Shown here one piece after another: positions 17,249 to 26,159 of a stretch of 64,000 bases of DNA; positions within the stretch are counted from its first letter, which is position 1; every line of letters begins with the position of its first letter. Source of the stretch: Paenibacillus oceani. GTDB lineage: Bacteria > Bacillota > Bacilli > Paenibacillales > NBRC-103111. Position numbers and translations under genes: made by a program. Where the stretch lies: NCBI RefSeq assembly GCF_014705615.1, contig NZ_JACXJA010000037.1, positions 1-64,000 of the forward strand, given 5' to 3'. Below the pieces are notes generated by a model. The model searched no databases. It was not told the origin of the DNA and saw only the letters and a list, made by a program, of their open reading frames with translations.

Positions 17249-18574
17249 ATGATCAGAGCGATGCGAAGTACGGCGGCAGCAGTTTGTCTCACGACTGCGA
17301 TGCTCGTCAGTGCATGCGGGGGAAGCGCGGGCGGAAACACAGCCGGACAACCGAAAACGCCGGAAGGCGTAACGAACGTACCGGAAAAACCGAAAGAAAA
17401 CATTACGCTGAGAATGCTGCAGGATGGAGCAACCATCTCCGACGAGGAGTTCGCCAATCTGATCGCCGCGCCGGTAAAGGCGAAATTCCCCCACATTACG
17501 GTGGAAATGGTCCGGCTCGGCAAAGGAGAGGCGAGTATCGAGAGCATGCTGGCCCGAGGTGACTTCCCGGACTTTATGTTTACCACCTATCCGCGTATCA
17601 AGGCGCACCGGGATCTCGGGACTGCGCTCGATCTGAGCGCTTTGATCCAAACCCACAAGCTCGATATGAACCGGTTTGACGCGGCGGCTCTGGAGACTTC
17701 GCGCGTGTACGGCGACGGCAAATATTACGGGATTCCGTTTTCGCTCAACTTTCTGGCCTTTTTCTACAACAAGGACTTGTTCGACCAGTTCGGCGTCAGC
17801 TACCCGAAGGAAGGCATGACTTGGGAGGAAACGATCGCGATGGCGCGTTCCTTCTCCCGCACCGTCGGAGGCGTCACCTTTAAAGGCATCATGCTGCCGG
17901 GAATTACGGACTTGAGCACGCAGCTAACGCTGCCCCGGGTCGATCTGAAGACGAATAAGGCGATGATTGCTTCCGACGGCTGGAGACAGGTGTTTGACGT
18001 GATCAAGGCCGCCAACGACATTCCGGGTAACCAGAACCAAGTGCTGGACGATTTCCTGGTGAATCAGACGCTGGCGATGCTGCCCAGCTACGACGCCCGG
18101 TTCGCAGCGCTGGAGAAGCTGCACGGCACGCCGAACAATTTCAACTGGGACATTACGCAATTCCCCAGCTTTAAGGGATATCCGAACCGGAGCCTGGCTT
18201 CGTCAGGGCACTTCCTCCTCGTGTCCGCGTCGACGAAGAAGAAGGATGAGGCGTTCGAGGTCATCAAGCTGCTGACCAGCAATGAGATCCAGAACCTGAT
18301 TACCGAGCACGGCAGATTTACGTCTCTGCGGGACGAAGCGATTCGCAACCGGTACGGCGTGAATATGAAATCGATGCAGGGCAAAAACATCAGCGTCGTG
18401 TTCAAAAGCGCGTTTGCGCCTCCGTTCACGCCTACCCCTTACGACGCGATTGCCTCGAGGCATTTAAACGAAGCGGTGAAAAAGCTGAATGCCGGACAGT
18501 CGGACATCAACACGATTATGCGGGAAGCGGAGGAATTAACCAATCGGGATATTGAAGCGGAATTGAAAAAATAG
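17249..18574 (+). CDS. extracellular solute-binding lipoprotein (family 1), paralogue A
   Basis: 441 residues. Signal peptide with lipobox (AMLVSACGGS, Cys about 25), then a Thr/Pro/Lys linker and a type 1 carbohydrate-binding fold. Characteristic segments: YYGIPFSLNFLAFFYNKDLFDQFGVSYPKEGMTWEET and the C-terminal PTPYDAIASRHLNEAVKKLNAGQSDINTIMREAEE. It should deliver an oligosaccharide to an ABC importer, but no permease or ATPase gene is adjacent. Two homologues of exactly the same length lie at 44679 and 57910. The next gene, 26 bases on, is an exported beta-helix protein; together with the LacI gene they form a small carbohydrate locus. RBS AAGGGGGA. Confidence 0.92.
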   Translation: MIRAMRSTAAAVCLTTAMLVSACGGSAGGNTAGQPKTPEGVTNVPEKPKENITLRMLQDGATISDEEFANLIAAPVKAKFPHITVEMVRLGKGEASIESMLARGDFPDFMFTTYPRIKAHRDLGTALDLSALIQTHKLDMNRFDAAALETSRVYGDGKYYGIPFSLNFLAFFYNKDLFDQFGVSYPKEGMTWEETIAMARSFSRTVGGVTFKGIMLPGITDLSTQLTLPRVDLKTNKAMIASDGWRQVFDVIKAANDIPGNQNQVLDDFLVNQTLAMLPSYDARFAALEKLHGTPNNFNWDITQFPSFKGYPNRSLASSGHFLLVSASTKKKDEAFEVIKLLTSNEIQNLITEHGRFTSLRDEAIRNRYGVNMKSMQGKNISVVFKSAFAPPFTPTPYDAIASRHLNEAVKKLNAGQSDINTIMREAEELTNRDIEAELKK

Positions 18575-18600
18575 CTGCACCATACAAAGGGAGGAATCGT

Positions 18601-20343
18601 ATGAAGACGCACGATCAAGCGCCGGAGATGCTGCCTGTAAGCAGAAGAAAAATGTTGTTGTCGATGGGAGTCGCCGGAATCTCGATGTTTGCCGGATCGT
18701 TGGCAGTGCGGGGGCAAGGCATCGGCGGGACGGTACGGCATAGCGTGTACGGCGGCGGTCCGGAGGAAGAATGCCTGCTGCGCGCAGCGGGAGCGGTCAG
18801 CGTAGCGGATTTTGGAGCGGCGGGCGACGGAGTGACGGACGATACGGCGGCGTTCCGCAACGCCGCATTAACCGGCCAAACGCTGATCGTGCCGAAAACG
18901 GACGTCTTTTATAAAGTCAGCGGGACGATTGTGATCCGCAATTCGATCTACGGCATCGGCATGCCGGAAATCCGCATGGTGGGTACGGACGGCACAGCGG
19001 AGAAGCGTATGCTGGCGATCGTCTCTTACAAGGGCAGCGGGCTGCATGTCTCCGGCCTTCATCTGAACGGCCAATATACAGGCGGTACGGCGGGGGAGCA
19101 GTCGCACTTGCTGCGCGTCACCGATTCCCGGCATGTTTACATCCATCACAACCGGTTCAATTCGGCCTACGGGGACTGCGTTTATTTCGGGTCGGACTAT
19201 TTGGGCCCGTGCGAAGACGTGCATGTATACAGCAATATGCTGATCGATCCGAGGCGATGCGCGATAGCGATCGTATCCGCACGGCGGGTCTGGGTGCGGG
19301 ACAATGTGATGCTGGACGGGTTTGACTACGTGGCGACGATCGATATCGAGCCGAATCATACTTCTTCGGGTTCGGATATAGTGGAGGACGTCTGGATCGA
19401 AAATAACGTATACGATACCGTTGGGGTGTTTATTAATTCGTATAATCCGAACGCTGCATTCAAGAACAAACGGATGACGATTCGCGGCAATCAGGGACAG
19501 GCCCGCTATTTTTTTCGCTGCAATGCTGGGGAGATCGGCAATACCGAAGATGTCAGCATTACCGACAACATCTTCTACGGCTCGGTGGGGGATGCGAGGA
19601 TGTTCACGACCGGACGGGTCCAAAAGGGGCTGGAGATCCGCGGCAACCGCGATGCGGGGACAGGCGCGGCCGGATGGAACATCGCCAATGCCGAGGCGCC
19701 GGTCATCTGCCACAATACCATTGAAGTCAATCGTGCTATAGCTATGTCCGTACGAAATTGCAACCGTGTCCTGCTGTGCGGCAACACGATCAAGCATGTG
19801 TATTCCAGCTACGGCGCCATCCGGTTTGCAGGTCCCGAGCCGTCCGCGGGCAATGTGATCTCGCATAATGTCCTCGTCGGCACCGATTACGGCATCCGGT
19901 TCGACACGGCAGTCACCGACACGATCGTGAGCGGCAATTCGATCGAAGCAGCCAGGCAGTGCATTTTCCTGGCTGTGGAGGCGAGCGGATCGGACGTGCG
20001 TATTACTCCGGACAACGTGTTCACCGGTGCCGGCGAACCGGTGGGCAATGCCAGGTATGCGCGGCGGTTGATGACTCCGGAAGGGCTGGCCAAGGGCGCG
20101 ACGATCAGCTGGGCCGAAAGCGTGCCTACGGCCGGGGATTGGGTACGGGGATCATTGGTGTATAGGACGGACACGAGTTCTTCGGATTACGTCGGCTGGG
20201 TATGTGTAACCGGCGGAACGCCCGGCGTGTGGGAGCCGTTTGGCCGGATCGGAGAAGAGCGGCTGGTGCTCCGTTCGCCTTTGGGCAGCCGGTATGCCGT
20301 GACCGTAACCGATACCGGTACGCTGCAAACCGCGCCGTTGTGA
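18601..20343 (+). CDS. Tat-exported right-handed beta-helix (pectate lyase-like) protein
   Basis: 580 residues. A twin-arginine signal is visible (SRRKMLLSMGVAGISMFAGS). The pectate lyase superfamily start VSVADFGAAGDGVTDDTAAFRNA follows at about residue 60; this module is shared by polygalacturonase-like, pectate lyase-like and phage tail-spike proteins. About twelve beta-helix coils follow (VYIHHNRFNSAYGDCVYF, VWVRDNVMLDG, VLLCGNTIKHVYSSYGAIRF). The C-terminal 90 residues (GDWVRGSLVYRTDTSSSDYVGWVCVTGG) resemble spike-type end domains. Substrate cannot be read; a polysaccharide lyase or glycosidase is likely. Probably cotranscribed with the solute-binding gene upstream. Confidence 0.85.
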   Translation: MKTHDQAPEMLPVSRRKMLLSMGVAGISMFAGSLAVRGQGIGGTVRHSVYGGGPEEECLLRAAGAVSVADFGAAGDGVTDDTAAFRNAALTGQTLIVPKTDVFYKVSGTIVIRNSIYGIGMPEIRMVGTDGTAEKRMLAIVSYKGSGLHVSGLHLNGQYTGGTAGEQSHLLRVTDSRHVYIHHNRFNSAYGDCVYFGSDYLGPCEDVHVYSNMLIDPRRCAIAIVSARRVWVRDNVMLDGFDYVATIDIEPNHTSSGSDIVEDVWIENNVYDTVGVFINSYNPNAAFKNKRMTIRGNQGQARYFFRCNAGEIGNTEDVSITDNIFYGSVGDARMFTTGRVQKGLEIRGNRDAGTGAAGWNIANAEAPVICHNTIEVNRAIAMSVRNCNRVLLCGNTIKHVYSSYGAIRFAGPEPSAGNVISHNVLVGTDYGIRFDTAVTDTIVSGNSIEAARQCIFLAVEASGSDVRITPDNVFTGAGEPVGNARYARRLMTPEGLAKGATISWAESVPTAGDWVRGSLVYRTDTSSSDYVGWVCVTGGTPGVWEPFGRIGEERLVLRSPLGSRYAVTVTDTGTLQTAPL

Positions 20344-20504
20344 GCGATCGGGATGAAACGATTTTTGTCTTTACGTGACCCGTACCGTTCAGTAGACTGC
20401 AGGAAATAAAAGAAGTGCGGGGGAAGTGAGCAGGGTGTCACATCAGAATCATAGGGAAGACGGGCACGGGGCACGGCGCATTGGCGGATTCGTTCTCGAT
20501 TGAC

Positions 20505-20684
20505 GGCAGCGTAACAGACAGCTATCGCGATCGCCAGACTACGACTAGATGAGACACGGGAAATGGCGAAACCCAATTGACGGCCGATATGGAAAAACAA
20601 AGTACCTTTGCCAATTGGGACTTTACGGACATATGGAGTATCGAAGAAGGCAACGGTTATCCTACTTTGCGATGGCCGGATTAA
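20505..20684 (+). pseudogene. C-terminal remnant of a GLUG-repeat surface protein
   Basis: The end of a GLUG-type protein is legible across one frameshift: GSVTDSYRDRQTTT (20505-), then DTGNGETQLTADMEKQ, STFANWDFTDIWSIEEGNGY and PTLRWPD with a stop at 20682-20684. Families with GLUG motifs end in just this way (an AEM..ATFAGWDF..VW.I.EG..YP.L block). Nothing of the upstream repeats remains between 20344 and 20500. It is a decayed gene end beside a hairpin repeat. Confidence 0.6.
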
Positions 20685-20754
20685 ATACCGGCAAGAAGGA
20701 ACGCATACGAATGGTTTGTATCCTTTATATTGTGCTAAAACCGGCCTGGACACC

Positions 20755-20845
20755 GAATAAGAGCGGTTTGAGGCTGTAAAAATCGGCGAAAAGGATGCAC
20801 ATCCCGTCCGTCGGTTGAAATAAGGGGTACAAACCGCCTCTATTC
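20755..20845. repeat. hairpin repeat element, copy 1
   Basis: GAATAAGAGCGGTTTG (20755-20770) pairs with CAAACCGCCTCTATTC (20830-20845), 14 of 16 positions. The segment just upstream, ACGAATGGTTTGTATCCTTTAT (about 20707-20728), repeats the same end in direct orientation. A related copy lies at 37631-37690. The element is non-coding and small, like a MITE or REP-type repeat. Confidence 0.6.
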
Positions 20846-20895
20846 GTCTCTGTCATCCTCTATTGCTGAGAATAAAGGATGGCAGAGACTTTTAT
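20846..20895 (+). terminator. intrinsic terminator
   Basis: Arms GTCTCTGTCATCCT (20846-20859) and AGGATGGCAGAGAC (20876-20889), one mismatch, followed by TTTTATTT. It follows directly on the hairpin repeat and would end rightward transcription ahead of the convergent ywqA gene. Confidence 0.75.
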
Positions 20896-20959
20896 TTGGT
20901 TAATCAGCGTGATCAGCGTCGCTCGCAAGCGAAGGCAACCGACTACGAACCGAACCGTT

Positions 20960-23899
20960 TTACCACGATTGCCGCAGCATGAACAGGTCGCGAAGCTCGT
21001 CGTTCGACAGCTCGGTAATCCAGCCTTCGGAGGAGGAGATGACGTTTTCGCTCAAGCTCATCTTGCTCTCCAGCATCTCGTCGATTTTCTCCTCCAATGT
21101 ACCGAGGGAAATGAACTTGTGCACCTGCACGTTGCGCTTCTGTCCCATCCGATAAGCGCGGTCGGTCGCTTGGTTCTCGACAGCCGGGTTCCACCAGCGA
21201 TCGAAGTGGAAGACGTGGTTGGCCGCCGTCAGGTTGAGGCCGACTCCGCCAGCTTTCAGCGACAGGACGAAAATGCCGGGCCCCGAACCGTCTCCCGCCT
21301 GGAACGTGTCAATCATCTGATCGCGTTCCGCTTTGGGTGTGCTGCCATTCAGGTACAGCACGGGCTCGCCCCGGTGCACCCGCAGCACGTCAGCCAACAT
21401 GCGGCCCATGCCTACATACTGGGTAAAGATCAGACAGGAATCGCCCTCGTCCCGCAGCTCGTCGACCATGGCAACGAGTCGTTCCAGCTTCGCAGACCGG
21501 GTGATGAACGCATCCCGGTGTTCTTCGAGCTGTAAGATTTCCTCAGGCGGAACAGCTTCCTTCGTCAACAGCACAGGATGGTCGCACAACTGCTTGAGTT
21601 GGGTCAAGGCGGCGAGAATGGCTCCCTTGCGTTCGATCCCCTCCAGATTGTTCATCCGCTCCAGCAACTGCTTAACCGACTGCTCGTAAAGCGCTCCCTG
21701 CTCGGCGGTCAGGTTGATATACACTTTCATCTCCTGCTTGTCCGGCAGATCGAGCTGGATGGCAGGATCGGTCTTCTTGCGCCGCAGCATGAACGGCTTG
21801 ACGAGCTTCTGGAGCTGTGCCGTCCGCTCCGCATCCTGATGCCTCTCGATCGGAGTGGCGAACCGATGCTGGAACCCGCGCTGATTTCCCAGGTATCCCG
21901 GGTTGAGGAAGTCGTAGATCGACCACAGCTCCGACAACCGGTTCTCAATCGGCGTTCCGGTCATGGCAATGCGATGTGTTGCCTGAAGGGAACGGATGGC
22001 GACCGATTGCTTGTTCTGCGCGTTTTTGATGTTCTGGGCTTCGTCGAGACAAAGGGAGCTCCATACGATCTCCTGCAGCACTTCCTGATCCAGCAGCGCT
22101 GTCGTATAAGAGGTGATGACGATATCCGTATCCTTCACAGCCTCAGCAATCTCCCCGCGGGCGAGCCGTCCCTTCCCGTAGTGAAGCGTAACCTTCAGTT
22201 CAGGGGCGAATCGGGCAAGCTCCTTCTGCCAATTGCCGAGCACGGAAGTGGGACAGATGAGCAGGGCGGGGAAGGCGGATTCACTCCGGTGCCGGAGCAA
22301 ATAGGTGATGAACTGAATCGTTTTACCGAGTCCCATATCATCGGCGAGACAGGCGCCCAGCCCGAACGTTCTCAGATGGCTAAGCCAGGTGAACCCTTCG
22401 CGCTGGTAGCCGCGCAGCTCAGCGCGAAGTCCGTCAGGTACTGGCAGCGGTGCTAATTCCGACGGCTGCCCGAGCTGGCGGATCAGCGCCAATAGGTGAG
22501 TATTCAACTCCACCTCAAGTTGCAACTGATCTTCCTCGTCTGCGGGATCGTCCTCATCTTCTCGGGATGAGCGTCCGTTCTTGCCAGTCCCTTCCTGCTC
22601 CGATTCACTTAACAAGTGGAGTTGGAGAACGTCTTGCAGGGACAAGCCTTCTTCCGGATTCACGCTTGCCATGAGCCTCCTGATTTTCTCCAGCAGGGCA
22701 GGGTCCAGAACGACCCATTCGCCGCGGAAGCGGATTAACCGCTCTTTACGGCTCAGCAGCTCTGCGAATTCGGCTTCGTTCAGGTCCGCATCGCCGATCG
22801 CAATGCGCCAGTCGAAGTCGACCAAGGCGTTCAGCCCGAATAATGACTGGCCTCGGCCGCCTGCATCCGGCGCCACCTGTGCGCGCAGGCGAGGCTTCCG
22901 CTTCGAGGCGGCTTCCCACCAGCCGGGCAGCATGACATTCCAGCCGTCACTGAGCAATTGGCGGCTGTCCGTGGTCAGGAAGTGCCAGGCGGCTTCGTCG
23001 CTTAACGGGGCAGCGAACAGTTCACCGCGGCTGACCGTGTTCGGAAGCGCCGCCAGGAGTCTCGTTGCCCAACCGGGAGAACGCTCCCGGATGAAAGGGC
23101 TCCAGTCGGGCGACCATACGCCGGAAGTATGCCCGTCTGCTGCGAGCCGGACCGGTACAAGCGCCGATCCGTCGCTCTTGTCCTGCAGCACCAGACGCAG
23201 GCGCCATTCGTCTTGCTCTTCGTCCGGCTCAAGCAATTGCAGGATAGGGCGGAAGGGGGCCAGATCGGGTTTCCAGCCGAGCGATATGAGCCACTCCTCC
23301 TCTGTCAGCGCCAGAGCTGAGTCTGCCGGCTGCGGCCGCTGGAACAAGGCGGGATATTCCCGCCGCAGATCGGATACAGCGGCTTCGTCCGCGTAATGCT
23401 TCATCGATACGGCGGCCGAGAAGGCGGAGCGCAATCCGCTCAGGTTGCCGCCGGAGGCGTCCAGACTGGTTAGCGCCTCCCAATTGAGCTGTTCCAGCTC
23501 TGCGGAATCCGCATCCCACGTCCATTGCAGATCCCCATTCCGGTAAGCGCTGAAGCTGGGCATGTAACGTCCCGCTTGGGCTTCTTGGTATAGGAGCGGC
23601 GCAGCCTCGAATAATCCTTTCGTTCCTTCGTCCCCGCCTTCCCAGCGGAGAACGTCCATATGATTCGGCTCGGCGAAGAAGGGGAGCACCATCTCCGAAG
23701 GGAGGACCGTCACGATAAGATCCCCGGCCCGCTGCAGCTCCAGTGTTGTTCCGTAGCAGGAGGGCTCGTGCCAGGCGAACAATAATTTGCGGAATGTCTC
23801 TCCGCCAACCGGGCGTCCGTCCTCCAGCCCCCATAACAAGGCGTCTCCGGCATCCGTAATTAAGCCATATATAGTCATATCATGTAGTTTCGCACTCAT
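20960..23899 (-). CDS. ywqA: SNF2-family ATP-dependent helicase (YwqA-like)
   Basis: 979 residues. The N-terminal half is the SNF2-associated region (about 1-450). The helicase core has DDMGLGKTIQFITYL (motif I), PTSVLGNWQKEL, DEAQNIKN (motif II, DEAQ), AMTGTPIENRLSELWSIYDFLNPGYLG (motif III), and in the second lobe LIFTQYVGMG, FVLSLKAGGVGLNL and RAYRMGQKRNV (motifs IV-VI). Bacterial SNF2 proteins remodel protein-DNA or protein-RNA complexes. Its start ATG overlaps the stop of the SWIM-domain gene upstream by four bases (ATGA), so the two are co-translated as in B. subtilis ywqB-ywqA. Cytoplasmic. Confidence 0.93.
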   Translation of the reverse strand: MSAKLHDMTIYGLITDAGDALLWGLEDGRPVGGETFRKLLFAWHEPSCYGTTLELQRAGDLIVTVLPSEMVLPFFAEPNHMDVLRWEGGDEGTKGLFEAAPLLYQEAQAGRYMPSFSAYRNGDLQWTWDADSAELEQLNWEALTSLDASGGNLSGLRSAFSAAVSMKHYADEAAVSDLRREYPALFQRPQPADSALALTEEEWLISLGWKPDLAPFRPILQLLEPDEEQDEWRLRLVLQDKSDGSALVPVRLAADGHTSGVWSPDWSPFIRERSPGWATRLLAALPNTVSRGELFAAPLSDEAAWHFLTTDSRQLLSDGWNVMLPGWWEAASKRKPRLRAQVAPDAGGRGQSLFGLNALVDFDWRIAIGDADLNEAEFAELLSRKERLIRFRGEWVVLDPALLEKIRRLMASVNPEEGLSLQDVLQLHLLSESEQEGTGKNGRSSREDEDDPADEEDQLQLEVELNTHLLALIRQLGQPSELAPLPVPDGLRAELRGYQREGFTWLSHLRTFGLGACLADDMGLGKTIQFITYLLRHRSESAFPALLICPTSVLGNWQKELARFAPELKVTLHYGKGRLARGEIAEAVKDTDIVITSYTTALLDQEVLQEIVWSSLCLDEAQNIKNAQNKQSVAIRSLQATHRIAMTGTPIENRLSELWSIYDFLNPGYLGNQRGFQHRFATPIERHQDAERTAQLQKLVKPFMLRRKKTDPAIQLDLPDKQEMKVYINLTAEQGALYEQSVKQLLERMNNLEGIERKGAILAALTQLKQLCDHPVLLTKEAVPPEEILQLEEHRDAFITRSAKLERLVAMVDELRDEGDSCLIFTQYVGMGRMLADVLRVHRGEPVLYLNGSTPKAERDQMIDTFQAGDGSGPGIFVLSLKAGGVGLNLTAANHVFHFDRWWNPAVENQATDRAYRMGQKRNVQVHKFISLGTLEEKIDEMLESKMSLSENVISSSEGWITELSNDELRDLFMLRQSW

Positions 23900-25461
23900 T
23901 CCAGCAGCTTTCCTTTCTTTAATTCCTCATGCAGTGCCCGCAGCCGGCTGTGACGTTCCATGAACCGAGAGAGAAAGCTGTCCCAACGCTCGATCTGCTT
24001 CATCTTCTTGTACACTTTTGCCAGCCGTTTCATCAGCTTGACCGCCGCCTTGTAATCTTTGCGGTTTTTGAGGGCGACGTAATGCTCGATAGCTTGATGG
24101 TAATAAGGGAGAAGCAGCTCAGGCGCCTCCTTCTCGATAGGCTGCAGGACACTTACCTTATGGTGAAAGGGATCGTGTTCCAGAAGGATCTGCGTCTCGA
24201 TCCATGCCTTCCAGTTATGCCGCTCGTACAGCATATTCTCGATCACTTTGGCGGAATGGGGAAGCATCTCTTCCAGAACGTTCCATAGCAGCTCCTCGGC
24301 TTCAGGAACATGCCGGGCCGCTTCTTTCCAAAACCCGAAATAGGTTAAACGTTCCTTGGTTACAGGACCATAGAAATGCGAGGCTGATCGATTCAGCCAA
24401 TCCGCCAGCGCGCCCCACTGACCGGAACTGGACAGGAGATCCATAAAGGAGAGCAGCAGACTCGCCGGAGCTTTATCTAACATACCGCCAGCTTCTAACG
24501 CCGTCCACGCTTCGCTGCTTTTGGATTGATGCAGAAGCAGGAACGCTTTTGCCGCTGCAAGGGATGAGGAGTCACGCCCTGCGATTTGCCGCTCGACGGC
24601 GTCTAACTCTTGAGACACCCAGTAACCGGCTTCGGGCTGGGGGGCAATCCAGTATTTCCACACTGCCGCATACAGGCCGTAACCCAAGTACTTGTGGCCG
24701 CTCTCTTCCGCCAACTGCCGCCGCAGGATGCTTAACGTCTGCTCCAGACGATCCGCAGCCATCGTGCAATTGAACTGGGGCGCTGTCTGTTGCAGGAAGG
24801 CATGCGCTTCATCGTACAGACGGTATGTGGCATACGAAAAATTAATGACGGGACTCCCCCCGGCGACCAAATCGAAAATCTTCTGCAGAATAAACAAGAA
24901 CTGATGCAGTTCGAAGTAAATCAAGTCCGCCGTCGCAGACAGAGCGGAACCCTTCAAGAGAGTAGCCAACGGAACCCGCAGCGCCTGTAAGTACATCCCC
25001 TGATCATAACTGGGTTTCACCAGAGAAGTAGCCTGGTTCATATATTCATGCCAGTCGGATACACTCATGCGGGCCAATTCCTGGAGCAGGGACTCGGCAG
25101 ACGGAGTCGCTGCGGTCCGCACCAGATGCTGCTTGGCATTCACAATCTGGGCAGCCGGGTAGCCGAGCCGGTCGGCCAGCTCCATCATAACCGCAGCCTG
25201 ATGCTTGCAGCAGGTGTGGACGGGGCAAGTGCAAAAGCTGAAAGCGAGCTGTTCCAATTGGAGTGTGACTGTATAGTCTTCATGGCCGGTTACCTTCGCC
25301 TGAACCGTACGGTTCTCGGTAATGTTCAGGGCGACGACGTATTGTTGTTTGAAATATTGAAATCCCCGACTCAAGGTGACGTCGTTGAAAGATTTCGCGG
25401 CATATTTCAGAACCTGTAACCATTTCTCATCGTTTAACGGCGGATTAGCACTTTTTGTCAT
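23896..25461 (-). CDS. ywqB: SWIM zinc-finger protein (YwqB-like)
   Basis: 521 residues. The SWIM motif is clear at about residues 75-95: FCTCPVHTCCKHQAAVMMEL (CxC, then CxH). The rest is helical, TPR-like in look (ALKNRKDYKAAVKLMKRLAKVYKKM). SWIM proteins paired with SNF2 helicases are thought to help nucleic-acid or protein recognition. Start ATG 25461 has CAAGGAG nine bases upstream. A TATAAT box is visible on this strand near 25500. Operon partner of ywqA. Confidence 0.9.
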   Translation of the reverse strand: MTKSANPPLNDEKWLQVLKYAAKSFNDVTLSRGFQYFKQQYVVALNITENRTVQAKVTGHEDYTVTLQLEQLAFSFCTCPVHTCCKHQAAVMMELADRLGYPAAQIVNAKQHLVRTAATPSAESLLQELARMSVSDWHEYMNQATSLVKPSYDQGMYLQALRVPLATLLKGSALSATADLIYFELHQFLFILQKIFDLVAGGSPVINFSYATYRLYDEAHAFLQQTAPQFNCTMAADRLEQTLSILRRQLAEESGHKYLGYGLYAAVWKYWIAPQPEAGYWVSQELDAVERQIAGRDSSSLAAAKAFLLLHQSKSSEAWTALEAGGMLDKAPASLLLSFMDLLSSSGQWGALADWLNRSASHFYGPVTKERLTYFGFWKEAARHVPEAEELLWNVLEEMLPHSAKVIENMLYERHNWKAWIETQILLEHDPFHHKVSVLQPIEKEAPELLLPYYHQAIEHYVALKNRKDYKAAVKLMKRLAKVYKKMKQIERWDSFLSRFMERHSRLRALHEELKKGKLLE

Positions 25462-25940
25462 AGCAGAACTCCTTGCAGCAAATAAAGATCGTATTCCCCT
25501 ATTATAAAGCGACAGGCGATGAAATGAGAAGAGTCTCTATTGCAAAGTCCTGGTAAGTTCCCCGTACATTTCCCCATGTCATACCTCCACATGAATCTTT
25601 TGTCCTATGCCGTACTTGCCTTGGCGATTTCCTTGCATACACTCCAAATCGATTGCTTCATATTCCGTCATGTTTCTTGAAATTCCGACCTACCTTACCC
25701 GCCCGGTTTCCAGTTTAATTAGAGGTGTTGGTTCGCTCGCAGTTGTATGCGATCGGATCGAACGGCGGGGGGAAACGTTCCCGGCCGGTGAGCACTTCGA
25801 ATCGCCGGCTAAGGAGCGGCCGCCGTCGAACGGTTCGCTGCCCGGCCCGAGGTGGGGCTGACGGGGCGCTTGCATCGCGAACCAGACGGGTTGTGTTTCA
25901 CGGAAATTCCGACTACCGCGCATGAAAGGAGGTGAACAAG
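25462..25940 (+). other. 479-base divergent intergenic region before the lanthipeptide genes
   Basis: No supported gene. It should hold the leftward ywqB promoter and the rightward lan promoter. An imperfect direct repeat, GAAATTCCGACCTACC (about 25678-25693) and GAAATTCCGACTACCG (about 25904-25919), brackets a GC-rich segment of about 210 bases; the second copy lies just before the lanA ribosome binding site. Confidence 0.4.
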
Positions 25941-26084
25941 ATGGAACAACTGACGAACGTCATCGACGTACTGTCCGACGAAGAACTGGCGGAAATCGCT
26001 GGCGGACAACGGTGCCAGGACTGCAGCGCGCTGAGAGAATTTTGCGGCAACGACTACACGGTCAATATTCTTTGTGATCCGTAA
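25941..26084 (+). CDS. lanA: class II lanthipeptide precursor (LanA)
   Basis: A 47-residue peptide starting at ATG 25941 behind AAAGGAGGTGAAC, a near-perfect ribosome binding site. The leader (residues 1-22) ends in DEELAEIAGG, the double-glycine motif read by LanM enzymes and cleaved by peptidase-type LanT exporters. The 25-residue core begins QRCQDCSALREFC and ends VNILCDP. It holds Cys at 25, 28, 35 and 45 but only one Ser (29) and one Thr (40), so at most two thioether rings can form and two Cys remain. Ser29 to Cys35 and Thr40 to Cys45 are the natural rings; Cys25 and Cys28 would be free for a disulfide. Directly upstream of lanM. Confidence 0.9.
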   Translation: MEQLTNVIDVLSDEELAEIAGGQRCQDCSALREFCGNDYTVNILCDP

Positions 26085-26109
26085 ACCGCATTTCTTCTTA
26101 ATCACCTGA

Positions 26110-26141
26110 AGACAGGGGGCAACCCCTGTCTGTATTCTTTT
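26110..26141 (+). terminator. lanA-lanM intercistronic hairpin (attenuator)
   Basis: A perfect nine-base stem AGACAGGGG / CCCCTGTCT with a GCAA tetraloop (26110-26131) is followed by GTATTCTTTTT. A leaky terminator here would give much more precursor mRNA than enzyme mRNA, a common design in lantibiotic operons. Confidence 0.8.
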
Positions 26142-26159
26142 TACAAGGAGAGCATCTCC

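Noticed and set aside
25607-25861. Open frame upstream of lanA as a second precursor peptide
   Set aside because: No GG leader motif, no ribosome site, composition unlike a lanthipeptide.
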